Positions 49,681 to 64,000 of a stretch of DNA of 64,000 nucleotides are shown here, piece after piece (the stretch's first letter is position 1; every line of letters begins with the position of its first letter). Under the pieces are notes generated by a model. The model searched no databases. It was not told the origin of the DNA and saw only the letters and a list, made by a program, of their open reading frames with translations. Location of the stretch: NCBI RefSeq assembly GCF_003367175.1, contig NZ_QRGA01000004.1, positions 121,925 to 185,924 on the forward strand. Reading direction: 5' to 3'. The position numbers were made by a program, and so were the translations under genes. Origin of the DNA: Trinickia dinghuensis (lineage in GTDB: Bacteria > Pseudomonadota > Gammaproteobacteria > Burkholderiales > Burkholderiaceae).

Positions 49681-50568
49681 TCAAACGGCCGGCAAATCGC
49701 AGGCCTGGATCAGGAACACGGTGTCGTCGCCGGCACTCGTCGAGAGCCAGACCAGATCGAGCCCGCCGAACGCCGCTTCCACGTTGTGCCGCTCGTTGCC
49801 GATCTCGACGACGAGCAAGCCGTCGTCGGTCAGCCAGTTGCGCGCCTCCTTGACGATGCGGCGCACGATGTCCATGCCGTCTTCGCCGCCGGCCAGCGCC
49901 AGTTCCGGCTCGTGCCGGTACTCGGCCGGCAGCGCGTCCATCGAGGCGCGGTTCACGTACGGCGGGTTGGCGATGATGACGTCGTAGCGGCGCTCGGGCA
50001 GCGGCGAGAACAGATCGCCCTCGAAAAGGGCGATGCGTTCGTCGAGCGAGTAATCGGCGACGTTGACGTGCGCGACTTCGAGCGCATCGGCCGAGATGTC
50101 GACGGCGTCGACGTCCGCGTTCGGAAATGCATGGGCGGCGAGAATCGCGAGGCAGCCCGAGCCCGTGCAAAGCTCGAGCACCGCGCCGACTTCGTCGGGA
50201 TCGACCACGTAAGGCTGCAGCCCGTCCTCGAGCAGTTCGCCGATGAACGAGCGCGGCACGATGACGCGCTCGTCGACATAAAAGCGCAGCCCGTGCATCC
50301 ACGCTTCCTGCGTGATGTAGGCCGCCGGAACGTGCTGCGTCGCGCGGCGCTCGACGACTTTCAACACGGCGTCGATTTCCTCGTCGAGCAAGCGTGCGTC
50401 GAGGAACGGATCGAGCGTATCGAGCGGCAAGTGCAGCGTATGCAGAATCAGATAGGCGGCTTCGTCGTAGGCGTTCGCGCTGCCGTGGCCAAACGCGAGC
50501 TGCGCCTGGCTGAAGCGCGATACCGCGAAGCGCAGCAGGTCCCGAATGGTGCGAAAAGGTGTGGTCAT
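49681..50568 (-). CDS. prmB: Ribosomal protein L3 glutamine N5-methyltransferase
   Basis: PrmB methylates a glutamine of ribosomal protein L3. The 295-residue protein has an N-terminal helical domain and a SAM-binding domain with LELCTGSGCLAILAA and the catalytic NPPYVN. The RRATQHVPAAYIT and MHGLRFYVDERVIVPRSFI segments distinguish PrmB from the release-factor enzyme PrmC. It starts 31 bases after the dapE stop, a frequent neighbour in Burkholderiaceae. Confidence 0.94.
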   Translation of the reverse strand: MTTPFRTIRDLLRFAVSRFSQAQLAFGHGSANAYDEAAYLILHTLHLPLDTLDPFLDARLLDEEIDAVLKVVERRATQHVPAAYITQEAWMHGLRFYVDERVIVPRSFIGELLEDGLQPYVVDPDEVGAVLELCTGSGCLAILAAHAFPNADVDAVDISADALEVAHVNVADYSLDERIALFEGDLFSPLPERRYDVIIANPPYVNRASMDALPAEYRHEPELALAGGEDGMDIVRRIVKEARNWLTDDGLLVVEIGNERHNVEAAFGGLDLVWLSTSAGDDTVFLIQACDLPAV

Positions 50569-50599
50569 CGCGGCGTCTCCTCGTGCTGTGCGGCGCGCG

Positions 50600-51835
<1,236 letters not shown>

Positions 51836-51895
51836 CTAGTCTATCGAACGGCTAACGCTGAAAGGAAAAATCTCGCACGGCCGCGCCGCCCGGCG

Positions 51896-52257
51896 CTAAG
51901 CGAATAGCGCCGTATATTCGTCGGCCGAAAATCCGACCGATTTCACGCGCCCGTCCACGACGACGACGGGCCGCTTCACGACCGACGGCTTCTCGACCAT
52001 CAGCGCGATCGCGCCTTGCTGCGTTTCGGCGGCCGCTTTCGCGTCGTCGGGCAAGCCGCGCCAGGTCGTGCCGCGGCGGTTCAGCAGCACTTCGAGCGGC
52101 ACGTCGGCGAGCCACCCCTTCACGAGCGCGGCCGTGAGCCCCGCCTTCTTGAAGTCGTGGAACTCGAACGCGACGCCGTTCGACTCGAGCCACGTGCGGG
52201 CCTTCTTGACGGTGTCGCAGTTCGGTATGCCGTAGACGACGGTGCGCGCCGCGCTCA

Positions 52258-52258
<1 letters not shown>
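51896..52258 (-). CDS. ArsC/Spx-like reductase-fold protein (YffB type)
   Basis: This 120-residue protein has the ArsC/Spx thioredoxin-like fold: VVYGIPNCDTVKKARTWLE opens it with a single Cys (Cys14), and RPVVVVDGRVKSVGFSADEY ends it. True arsenate reductases need further residues and an ars operon, neither of which is evident, so YffB-like thiol activity or an unknown role is more likely. Its ATG overlaps the dapD stop by one base (TGATG), so it is translated with dapD. The position inside the dap cluster is recurrent in Burkholderiaceae as I recall, and unexplained. Confidence 0.88.
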
Positions 52259-53085
<827 letters not shown>

Positions 53086-53200
53086 GTCGGTAGTTTCGCT
53101 AAATGAAGTCTGAGGATGACGGGTGCGGCTGAAGGGCGACGCGGGGGCACAACTCGGAGCGCGGCTCGGCGCTTGCCGCCGCCGCGCTCGGGCGCGCGGA

Positions 53201-54406
53201 TCAGCGCGCCAGGCCGCGGCAGAAATCGACGATGCGTTTGGCGCCGTCGACGCATTCTTTGACATCGGCGACGAGTGCCAGGCGGACAAAATCACGGCCT
53301 GGGTTCACGCCGTGCGCGGTGCGCGCCAGATATGAGCCAGGCAGAACCGTCACATTATAGTCGGCGTACAGGCGCCGGGCGAACTCGGCGTCGGTCAGGC
53401 CCGTGCGCGCGACGTTCGCCCACAGGTAGAACGCCGCGTCGGGCAGCCGGACGTCGAGGACGTCGGCCAGCATCGGCGTGACCGTCGAAAACTTGGAGAC
53501 GTACTTGGCGCGGTTGTCGCGCACGTGCGCCTCGTCGCTCCAGGCGGCGACGCTGGCCGCTTGATAGACGGGCGAGAGCGCCGCGCCGTGATAGGTGCGA
53601 TAGAGCAGGAAGCGTTTGAGGATCGCCGCGTCGCCCGCGACGAAGCCCGAGCGCATGCCCGGCACGTTCGAGCGCTTGGACAAGCTGGAAAGCATGACGA
53701 GCCGCTCGAAGCCGCGGCCGAGCCGGTGCGCGGCTTCCAGGCCCCCGAGGGACGGGTTCGCCTCGTCGAAGTAGATCTCCGAATAGCATTCGTCGGACGC
53801 GATCACGAACCCGTGCTTGTCGGACAGCGCGAACAGCTCGCGCCAGTCGTCCAGCGTGAGCACCGCGCCCGTCGGGTTGCCGGGCGAGCAGACATAGAGC
53901 AGCTGCGTGCGCGCCCAGACGTCGCCGGGCACCGCGGCGTAATCGCAGGCGAAGTTGCGGGCCGGATCGCTATTGACGAAGTAGGGCGCAGCGCCGGCGA
54001 GCAGGGCTGCGCCTTCGTAGATCTGATAGAACGGGTTCGGGCACAGCACGACCGCGCCGGGCCGCGTACCGTCGACGACCGTCTGCGCGAGCGCGAACAG
54101 CGCCTCGCGCGAGCCAGAGACGGGCAGTACTTCCGCGGCCGCGTCGAGCGAGGGCAGGCCGTAGCGGCGCATCGCCCACGCCGCGATGGTTTCGCGCAGC
54201 GCGGGGGTGCCGATCGTGGCCGGATAGCTCGACAGCGTGTCGAGCGCGGCGACGACGGCTTCCCGGATCAGCGCCGGCGTTGCATGTTTCGGCTCGCCGA
54301 TGCCGAAGCTGATGTGCGGCAAATCGGCGGGCGGCGTTGCGTCTTTCAGCAGCACGCGCAGCTTTTCGAACGGATAGGGCTGGAGGCGGTCGAGTAGCGG
54401 ATTCAC
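53201..54406 (-). CDS. dapC: Succinyldiaminopimelate transaminase
   Basis: DapC is a PLP aminotransferase (fold type I) making N-succinyl-LL-diaminopimelate. The 401-residue protein shows [19 protein letters not shown] at the start, [10 protein letters not shown], the [10 protein letters not shown] segment, the PLP lysine in [16 protein letters not shown] and the Arg-containing [19 protein letters not shown]. The start is a GTG at 54406 by comparison with the usual opening, but an in-frame ATG at 54472 would add 22 basic residues and cannot be excluded. A TATAAT (minus strand, 54501-54506) lies upstream of both. Confidence 0.92.
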   Translation of the reverse strand: MNPLLDRLQPYPFEKLRVLLKDATPPADLPHISFGIGEPKHATPALIREAVVAALDTLSSYPATIGTPALRETIAAWAMRRYGLPSLDAAAEVLPVSGSREALFALAQTVVDGTRPGAVVLCPNPFYQIYEGAALLAGAAPYFVNSDPARNFACDYAAVPGDVWARTQLLYVCSPGNPTGAVLTLDDWRELFALSDKHGFVIASDECYSEIYFDEANPSLGGLEAAHRLGRGFERLVMLSSLSKRSNVPGMRSGFVAGDAAILKRFLLYRTYHGAALSPVYQAASVAAWSDEAHVRDNRAKYVSKFSTVTPMLADVLDVRLPDAAFYLWANVARTGLTDAEFARRLYADYNVTVLPGSYLARTAHGVNPGRDFVRLALVADVKECVDGAKRIVDFCRGLAR

Positions 54407-54782
54407 GTCGGGCTCGGCGGGCACGTTGGAGAGGGCGGTGCGCGCGCTTCGCTTCTTGCGCGCGGCCCTCATGCGGGAAAATGGAAAAGCGAAAGCAGCG
54501 ATTATAGCTTGGCGGGCGCGCTCCGGCCGGGCGCTCGATGCGTGCTTCATGCCTGTCCCAGCCGCGCCCGCGGCGGCGCGGCGAGCCCGCGATGGTATGA
54601 TGGGCACTTGCTCGCGGGGCATGCGCTCGATATCGAGGGCGCGTGCCGCTCGCGACACCAAATAGCATCGCGGCGACGGCCCGCCGCGCATGCGCCGCGG
54701 CTCGGATGTGCCGGTCGCGGTGTCGTGCGCGGGCAAGGGCCGGCCGCGTTTTTGTTCGACCCTCCAAAACAGCGATATCGCC
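54407..54782. other. Divergent control region between dapC and smc
   Basis: No gene is visible, apart from a possible 22-codon N-terminal extension of dapC (to 54472). On the minus strand a perfect TATAAT (54501-54506) may be the dapC -10 box, without a clear -35. On the plus strand TGGTATGAT (54593-54601) is an extended -10 box for smc. A long imperfect palindrome around CTCGATATCGAG (54618-54646) follows in the smc leader. Confidence 0.45.
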
Positions 54783-57700
54783 GTGCGTCTGACCTCGATC
54801 AAACTCGCTGGCTTCAAGTCCTTCGTCGATCCCACGCATTTCCAGGTACCGGGCCAGCTCGTCGGCGTGGTCGGTCCGAACGGATGCGGCAAGTCCAACA
54901 TCATCGATGCCGTGCGCTGGGTGCTCGGCGAATCGCGCGCCTCCGAGCTGCGCGGCGAATCGATGCAGGACGTCATCTTCAACGGCTCGACCGCCCGCAA
55001 GCCGGGCAGCCGCGCAAGCGTCGAACTCGTGTTCGACAACTCCGAAGGGCGCGCGGCCGGCCAGTGGGGCCAATACGGCGAAATCGCCGTGAAGCGCGTC
55101 CTGACGCGCGACGGCACGTCGAGCTACTACATCAACAACCTGCCCGCGCGGCGGCGCGACATCCAGGACATCTTCCTCGGCACGGGCTTGGGCCCGCGTG
55201 CGTACGCGATCATCGGCCAGGGCATGATCGCGCGCATCATCGAAGCGAAGCCGGAAGAGCTGCGCGTGTTCCTCGAAGAGGCCGCGGGCGTGTCGAAGTA
55301 CAAGGAGCGCCGGCGCGAAACCGAGAATCGGCTGCACGACACGCGCGAGAACCTCACGCGCGTCGAAGATATCGTGCGCGAACTCGGCACCAACCTCGAA
55401 AAGCTCGAGGCGCAGGCTATCGTCGCGACCAAGTTCAAGGAACTGCAGACCGACGGCGAAGAGAAGCAGCGGTTGCTGTGGCTGTTGCGCAAGAACGAAG
55501 CGGCCGCGGAGCAAGGCCGCCAGCAGCGGGCGATAGCCGAAGCGCAGATCGATCTCGAGGCGCAGACGGCCAAGCTGCGCGAAGTCGAGGCCGATCTCGA
55601 AACGCTGCGTGTCGCGCACTACGCGGCCAGCGACGCGATGCAAGGCGCGCAAGGCTCGCTGTACGAGGCGAACGCCGAGGTGAGCCGGCTCGAGGCCGAG
55701 ATCAAGTTCGTCATCGAATCGCGCAACCGCGTGCAAGCGCAGATCGCGGCGCTCACGGCCCAGCGGGAGCAGTGGCAGGCCCAGGCCGAGAAGGCGCGCG
55801 ACGATCTCGAGCAAGCCGAGGAGCAGTTGGCCGTCGCCGAGGAAAAGGCGGCGCTGGCGGAAGACGAAGCCGCGGCCAAGCACGATGAACTGCCGGCGCT
55901 CGAAGCGCGCTGGCGCGACGCGCAGGCTCAGTTGAACGAAGAGCGCGGCGGCATCGCGCAGACGGAGCAGTCGCTCAAGCTCGAGGCCGCGCATCAGCGC
56001 AACGCCGATCAGCAATTGCAGCAGTTGCAGCAGCGCCACGAGCGGCTCAAATCCGAGGCGGGCGGTCTCGACGTTCCCGATGAAACGCAGCTCGAAGAGC
56101 AGCGGATGCAGCTTGCCGAGCAGGAAGAAATCCTGAGCGAGGCGCAGGCGCGTCTAACGGATGCGCAAGAGACGCTGCCGCGCGCCGAGGACGAGCGCCG
56201 AGAGGCGCAGGCACGCGTGCAAAGCGAAAGCGCGCAGATCCATCAGTTCGAGGCACGGCTCGTCGCTCTCAAGCAACTGCAGGAAAACGTGCAGACCGAG
56301 GGCAAGATCCAGCCCTGGCTCGACAAGCACGAACTCGCGGCCTTGCCGCGCTTGTGGAAGAAGCTGCACGTCGAGGCCGGCTGGGAAACCGCGCTCGAAT
56401 CGATCCTGCGCGAGCGGCTCGCCGCGCTCGAGATTTCGAATCTCGACTGGGTGCGCGCGTTCGCGACCGATGCGCCGCCGGCCAAGCTGGCCTTCTACGC
56501 GCCGCCGTCTGCCGGTGTGCCGCGCGAGACGCCGGCCGGCTTCACGCCGCTGCTCTCGCTCATGCGCATCGACGACGCCGGCCTGCGCGCCGTGCTGAAC
56601 GAATGGCTGGGTCAGGCCTATATCGCCGACGATTTGACGCAAGCGCTGGCCAAGCGCTCGCAACTGCCCGAAGGGGCGATGCTTGTCGTCAAGGCCGGCC
56701 ATGTCGTCACCCGCGTCGGCGTGCAGCTGTATGCCGCCGATTCCGAGCAGGCCGGCATGCTGGCCCGTCAGCAGGAAATCGAGAATCTCACGCGCCAATT
56801 GCGCGCGCAGACGCTGCTCGCCGACGAGGCGAAGACGGCCGCGATCCGTGCCGAAGCCGCGCATACGCAAGCGTCTCAAGCCGTGACCGATGCGCGTGCG
56901 CAAGTCGAGCGCGCGACGCAGCGCGTCCATGCGCTGCAGCTCGACGTGCTCAAGCTGACGCAAGCCCATGAGCGTTATACGCAGCGCAGCACGCAGATTC
57001 GCGAGGAACTCGAAGAGATCACCGCGCAAATCGAAGAGCAGCGCGCGCAGCGCGCGGAATCGGAGGCGAACTTCGAGCGCCACGACGGCGAGCTCGCGCA
57101 GTTGCAGGCGCGCTTCGAAGACAACCAGCTCGCATTCGAATCGCTCGACGAGCATTTGTCGGCGGCCCGCACGCAAGCGCGTGATCTCGAGCGCGCGGCC
57201 ACCGATGCCCGCTTTGCCGCCCGCAACATGGCGACCCGCATCGACGAACTGAAGCGCAGCATCCAAGTCGCGCACGAACAGAGCGAGCGCATTGCAGGGT
57301 CGCTCGAGGATGCGCGCGCCGAACTCGAAACGATCAACGAGCAGACGACGCACACGGGCTTGCAAGAAGCGCTCGAAGTACGGTCTCGGAAGGAGGCGTC
57401 GCTGTCGGCGGCGCGTCACGAGCTCGACGATTTGACGGCGAAGCTGCGTCAAGCGGATGAGACGCGTCTGACCGCCGAACGCTCGCTGCAGCCGCTGCGC
57501 GATCGGATCACCGAACTGCAGCTCAAGGAACAGGCGGCGCGCATCGCCGGCGAGCAGTTCATCGAACAGCTTCAAGCCGCGGGCGTCAACGAGGAACAGC
57601 TGCAGGCGAAGCTGACGCCCGACATGAAGCCGTCGTATCTGCAGGGCGAAGTCACGCGCATCAACAACGCGATCACCGCGCTCGGGCCTGTGAACATGGC

Positions 57701-58301
57701 CGCGCTCGACGAACTCGCGGCCGCCAAGGAGCGCAAGACGTTCCTCGATGCGCAGTCGGAGGATTTGACGCGCGCGATCGACACGCTGGAGGACGCGATC
57801 CGCAAGATCGACCAGGAAACGCGTACGCTGCTGCAAGGCACGTTCGACGAAGTCAACCGGCATTTCGGCGAGCTGTTCCCGCGCCTGTTCGGCGGTGGCC
57901 AGGCCAAGCTGATCATGACGGGCGACGAGATTCTCGATGCGGGCGTTCAGGTGATGGCGCAGCCGCCGGGCAAGAAGAACTCGACGATTCACTTGCTCTC
58001 GGGCGGCGAGAAGGCGCTGACGGCCACCGCGCTCGTGTTCGCGATGTTCCAGCTCAATCCCGCGCCGTTCTGCTTGCTCGACGAAGTCGATGCGCCGCTG
58101 GACGACGCCAATACCGAACGCTTCGCGAACCTCGTGCGCGCGATGTCGAACAAAACGCAGTTCCTGTTCATCTCGCACAACAAGATCGCGATGGAAATGG
58201 CGCAGCAGCTGATCGGCGTGACGATGCAAGAGCAAGGCGTCTCGCGCATCGTGGCCGTGGACATGGAAACGGCTGCCGGTTTCGCCCAGAATACCGTCTA
58301 A
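54783..58301 (+). CDS. smc: Chromosome segregation protein SMC
   Basis: SMC is the condensin ATPase that compacts and segregates the chromosome. The 1172-residue length is right for the family. The N-terminal head has GPNGCGKSNIIDAVRWVLGE. Two long coiled coils (about 170-490 and 660-1000) flank a hinge, and the C-terminal head has the signature LSGGEKALTATALVF and Walker B FCLLDEVDAPLDDAN. The start is GTG at 54783, opening with RLTSIKLAGFKSFVDP; the open frame to 54690 adds nothing conserved. It leads the smc-zipA-ligA-def series. Partners ScpA/ScpB are not in the window. Confidence 0.97.
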   Translation: MRLTSIKLAGFKSFVDPTHFQVPGQLVGVVGPNGCGKSNIIDAVRWVLGESRASELRGESMQDVIFNGSTARKPGSRASVELVFDNSEGRAAGQWGQYGEIAVKRVLTRDGTSSYYINNLPARRRDIQDIFLGTGLGPRAYAIIGQGMIARIIEAKPEELRVFLEEAAGVSKYKERRRETENRLHDTRENLTRVEDIVRELGTNLEKLEAQAIVATKFKELQTDGEEKQRLLWLLRKNEAAAEQGRQQRAIAEAQIDLEAQTAKLREVEADLETLRVAHYAASDAMQGAQGSLYEANAEVSRLEAEIKFVIESRNRVQAQIAALTAQREQWQAQAEKARDDLEQAEEQLAVAEEKAALAEDEAAAKHDELPALEARWRDAQAQLNEERGGIAQTEQSLKLEAAHQRNADQQLQQLQQRHERLKSEAGGLDVPDETQLEEQRMQLAEQEEILSEAQARLTDAQETLPRAEDERREAQARVQSESAQIHQFEARLVALKQLQENVQTEGKIQPWLDKHELAALPRLWKKLHVEAGWETALESILRERLAALEISNLDWVRAFATDAPPAKLAFYAPPSAGVPRETPAGFTPLLSLMRIDDAGLRAVLNEWLGQAYIADDLTQALAKRSQLPEGAMLVVKAGHVVTRVGVQLYAADSEQAGMLARQQEIENLTRQLRAQTLLADEAKTAAIRAEAAHTQASQAVTDARAQVERATQRVHALQLDVLKLTQAHERYTQRSTQIREELEEITAQIEEQRAQRAESEANFERHDGELAQLQARFEDNQLAFESLDEHLSAARTQARDLERAATDARFAARNMATRIDELKRSIQVAHEQSERIAGSLEDARAELETINEQTTHTGLQEALEVRSRKEASLSAARHELDDLTAKLRQADETRLTAERSLQPLRDRITELQLKEQAARIAGEQFIEQLQAAGVNEEQLQAKLTPDMKPSYLQGEVTRINNAITALGPVNMAALDELAAAKERKTFLDAQSEDLTRAIDTLEDAIRKIDQETRTLLQGTFDEVNRHFGELFPRLFGGGQAKLIMTGDEILDAGVQVMAQPPGKKNSTIHLLSGGEKALTATALVFAMFQLNPAPFCLLDEVDAPLDDANTERFANLVRAMSNKTQFLFISHNKIAMEMAQQLIGVTMQEQGVSRIVAVDMETAAGFAQNTV

Positions 58302-58373
58302 CGAGCGGCCGGCGACGCCGCGCGCGAGGCGCCCGGCGCGGGCCGCGACACAGGAATGCTTCATGGAGCGTGC

Positions 58374-62259
<3,886 letters not shown>

Positions 62260-62430
62260 CCGGTTGCTCGGCAGGCCTTGCCCCTTTCCGCTAGGGCCGG
62301 GACGATTTCGAGCATCGAGTGCGCCAATCAAGCGGGCTGCTGCGCGAACGAACGCGGAGCAGCCCGGAGAAAGACCATCTAGCGGCAAGGGGCCGGCCGA
62401 TATACGGTCATGCGGCCCCGGATCGTTCGA

Positions 62431-64000
62431 TCAGAACGACTCGTCCGGCAGCAAATACCGCCATTTTCCCTGCGGCAGCGCGCCGAGCGCGACGCTGCCC
62501 ATGCGGACGCGCTTCAACCCCACTACCTGCAGGCCGACGAGTTCGCACATGCGGCGGATCTGCCGCTTCTTGCCTTCGCGCAGCACGAATCGCAATTGCT
62601 CGCCGTTTTGCCAGCTGACTTTCGCGGCTTTGAGCGCGGCGCCGTCGAGCGACAGGCCGAATCGCAGCAGTGCGAGCTGCTCGGCGGGAAAGTGCTCGGC
62701 CACCTCGGTCGCGCGCTCGCCGTACGTGACGCGCACGAGATACTCCTTCTCGACGCTCGAATGTTCGCCGATCAACTGCTTGGCGATGCGGCCATCCTGT
62801 GTCAGGACCAGCAGGCCGGTCGAATCGATGTCGAGCCGGCCCGCCGGCGCGAGCGTGCGTAGATGGCCCGGCAGGAAGCGCGTCGTCGCGCGGTCGCCTT
62901 CCCAGCGGTTGGCCGCCGTGATCAACGTGACCGCGGGCTCGTAGCCGTCTTCGGCCTGGCCCGAGACGTAGCCCACGGGCTTGTGCAGCAAGATGGTGAC
63001 CTGGCGCGACTGCGCCGCCTGGGCGTCACGCGTGACCTCGATCTGCTGGTCGGGGCGCACGCGGCTGCCGAGCGTATCGATGCGCTCGCCGTCTACGCGT
63101 ACCCAGCCGTTTTCGATCCATTCATCGGCTTCGCGGCGCGAGCACAGGCCGAGTTCCGACATGCGCTTGGAGAGACGGACGAGGCCTTCATCGGAACCAG
63201 AATCAGAACGGGAACTCGGGCGGGCGCTCGTGCTCGCTGGAGCGCCATCGTCCGCGCGCCCCGTGGAGGACGCGGCTTTCACCGGTTTTGCCACGCGCAA
63301 CGGTGCGGCGCCTCTGCCGGCGGCCGTGTCGGCGCGCTTGTCCGATGCCGGACCCGGACGGGCGGGACGCGCGCGTGAGTCGGACGGCTTCCGGTCCTCG
63401 CGATAGCCGGTTTTCGCGCTCGGCCCCGAGCGGGAGACTCCGCCTTCGCGCCGTGGCGCGGATGCGCTCGCCGATGCGGAGCTTTGCCTGACCGGACGTC
63501 CTTCGGCGTTTCGCGCCGGGCGATCGCCGCGCGGGCGATCCTCGAAAGAGCCGCCACGGCTGGGCCGGCGGTCAGTGCTTCCACCGGCCCGATCGGCATC
63601 GCGGAAGCGATTCGTCGGTCGCGCGCTACGTTCGCCTTCGTCGCGCGAGGTGCGCTCGCGCGGGGGGCGGGCATCTCGCGGACCGCCGCGAGGCGTGTCG
63701 TCGCTTCGGCGATCGGTCGGACGGGCGCGTGGCGCACCGCGAGGCGCGTCGTCGCTTCGGCGATCGGTCGGACGGGCGCGCGGCGCACCGCGAGGCGCGT
63801 CGTCGCTTCGGCGATCGGTCGGACGGGCGCGCGGCGCACCGCGAGGCGCGTCGTCGCTTCGGCGATCGGTCGGACGGGCGCGTGGCGCACCGCGAGGCGC
63901 GTCGTCGCTGCGGCGATCGGTCGGACGGGCGCGCGGCGCACCGCGAGGCGCGTCTTCGCTACGGCGGTCGGCCGGACGAGCGCGCGGCGCACTGCGAGGC
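62431..64000 (-). CDS. rluB: 23S rRNA pseudouridine synthase RluB-type, with long repetitive N-terminus (cut by window edge)
   Basis: This enzyme converts a uridine of 23S rRNA to pseudouridine. The S4-like RNA-binding domain (MSELGLCSRREADEWIENGW) is followed by the catalytic domain with Asp in GRLDIDSTGLLVLTQDG and the C-terminal EGKKRQIRRMCELVGL. A frame starting at TTG 63300 would look complete, but codon-by-codon reading shows no stop from 63301 to the window edge. The protein therefore continues for at least 230 more residues of Arg/Asp/Ser-rich sequence. That part includes a 17-residue repeat (RPTDRRSDDAPRGAP core) encoded by 51-bp DNA repeats. At least 522 residues lie in the window and the start codon is outside it. 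RluB is preferred to RluE/F on the domain layout. Confidence 0.9.
   Translation of the reverse strand, partial: PRSAPRARPADRRSEDAPRGAPRARPTDRRSDDAPRGAPRARPTDRRSDDAPRGAPRARPTDRRSDDAPRGAPRARPTDRRSDDAPRGAPRARPTDRRSDDTPRGGPRDARPPRERTSRDEGERSARPTNRFRDADRAGGSTDRRPSRGGSFEDRPRGDRPARNAEGRPVRQSSASASASAPRREGGVSRSGPSAKTGYREDRKPSDSRARPARPGPASDKRADTAAGRGAAPLRVAKPVKAASSTGRADDGAPASTSARPSSRSDSGSDEGLVRLSKRMSELGLCSRREADEWIENGWVRVDGERIDTLGSRVRPDQQIEVTRDAQAAQSRQVTILLHKPVGYVSGQAEDGYEPAVTLITAANRWEGDRATTRFLPGHLRTLAPAGRLDIDSTGLLVLTQDGRIAKQLIGEHSSVEKEYLVRVTYGERATEVAEHFPAEQLALLRFGLSLDGAALKAAKVSWQNGEQLRFVLREGKKRQIRRMCELVGLQVVGLKRVRMGSVALGALPQGKWRYLLPDESF
63688..64000 (-). repeat. 51-bp tandem repeats in the rluB N-terminal coding region
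   Basis: Six full 51-bp units begin at 63688, 63739, 63790, 63841, 63892 and 63943, and a seventh is cut by the edge. The middle units are identical or differ by one base, and the outer ones drift. Each encodes 17 hydrophilic residues in the rluB frame. The array probably extends past the window. Confidence 0.92.

Noticed and set aside
63279..63992. A 237-residue repeat protein on the minus strand (LAVRRAPVRPIAEATT repeats)
   Set aside because: It is another frame of the same 51-bp repeats. The rluB frame is open through the whole array and yields a hydrophilic tail continuous with a known enzyme, so this frame is a shadow.

Overview
The window is GC-rich chromosomal DNA from a Burkholderiaceae beta-proteobacterium, most likely a Paraburkholderia/Trinickia/Caballeronia-type organism. 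The codon use, the dapC-dapD-arsC-like-dapE-prmB order, the smc-zipA-ligA-def cluster and the aceA/aceB neighbourhood all fit that family. The genus is an inference from gene content, not a measured distance. Both edges cut genes: a CysJ-type reductase at the left and an rluB-type pseudouridine synthase at the right. I see no insertion sequence, prophage or CRISPR array.

Region 1 (1-5400) is a 2-keto-3-deoxygluconate/hexuronate island. kdgT is divergent from kduI-kduD-kdgR, and two KdgR-like inverted repeats lie in the shared control region. Region 2 (4500-11850) is a minus-strand catabolic operon: enoyl-CoA hydratase, a PotD/A/BC-like ABC importer whose two permeases are fused, an acyl-CoA ligase and an IclR regulator. 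It appears to import an organic acid or amine, activate it with CoA and begin its breakdown. The candidate promoter has a palindrome between its -35 and -10 boxes.

Region 3 (12190-22130) is the most unusual part. It holds a 2013-residue soluble hybrid histidine kinase with nine tandem HAMP-type units, seven of them encoded by nearly identical 276-bp DNA repeats. A second hybrid kinase (receiver-GAF-kinase-receiver) follows and starts with TTG. Next comes a two-gene periplasmic cytochrome c pair that looks like thiosulfate dehydrogenase TsdB/TsdA. After that is a tandem duplication of a tRNA-Glu/tRNA-Asp pair.

Region 4 (23000-33500) has a GNAT enzyme, an AraC regulator, a gamma-glutamylcyclotransferase-like protein, the glyoxylate shunt (aceB and aceA, separated by a dehalogenase, a LysR regulator and a UspA protein) and an RhlE-type helicase. 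Region 5 (33500-45200) has an acyl-CoA-binding protein, the tightly overlapped tsaB-rimI-UDG-DUF1853 operon, thiD, lplT, alr, radA, a CaiB-type CoA-transferase and an ABC-F protein. Region 6 (45300-54500) has glutathione peroxidase, an MFS transporter and a long minus-strand series: dapC, dapD, an ArsC/Spx-like protein, dapE, prmB, a YhhN protein and cardiolipin synthase. Region 7 (54700-64000) has smc, zipA, ligA and def, convergent with rluB. The long repeat-bearing N-terminus of RluB runs off the window.
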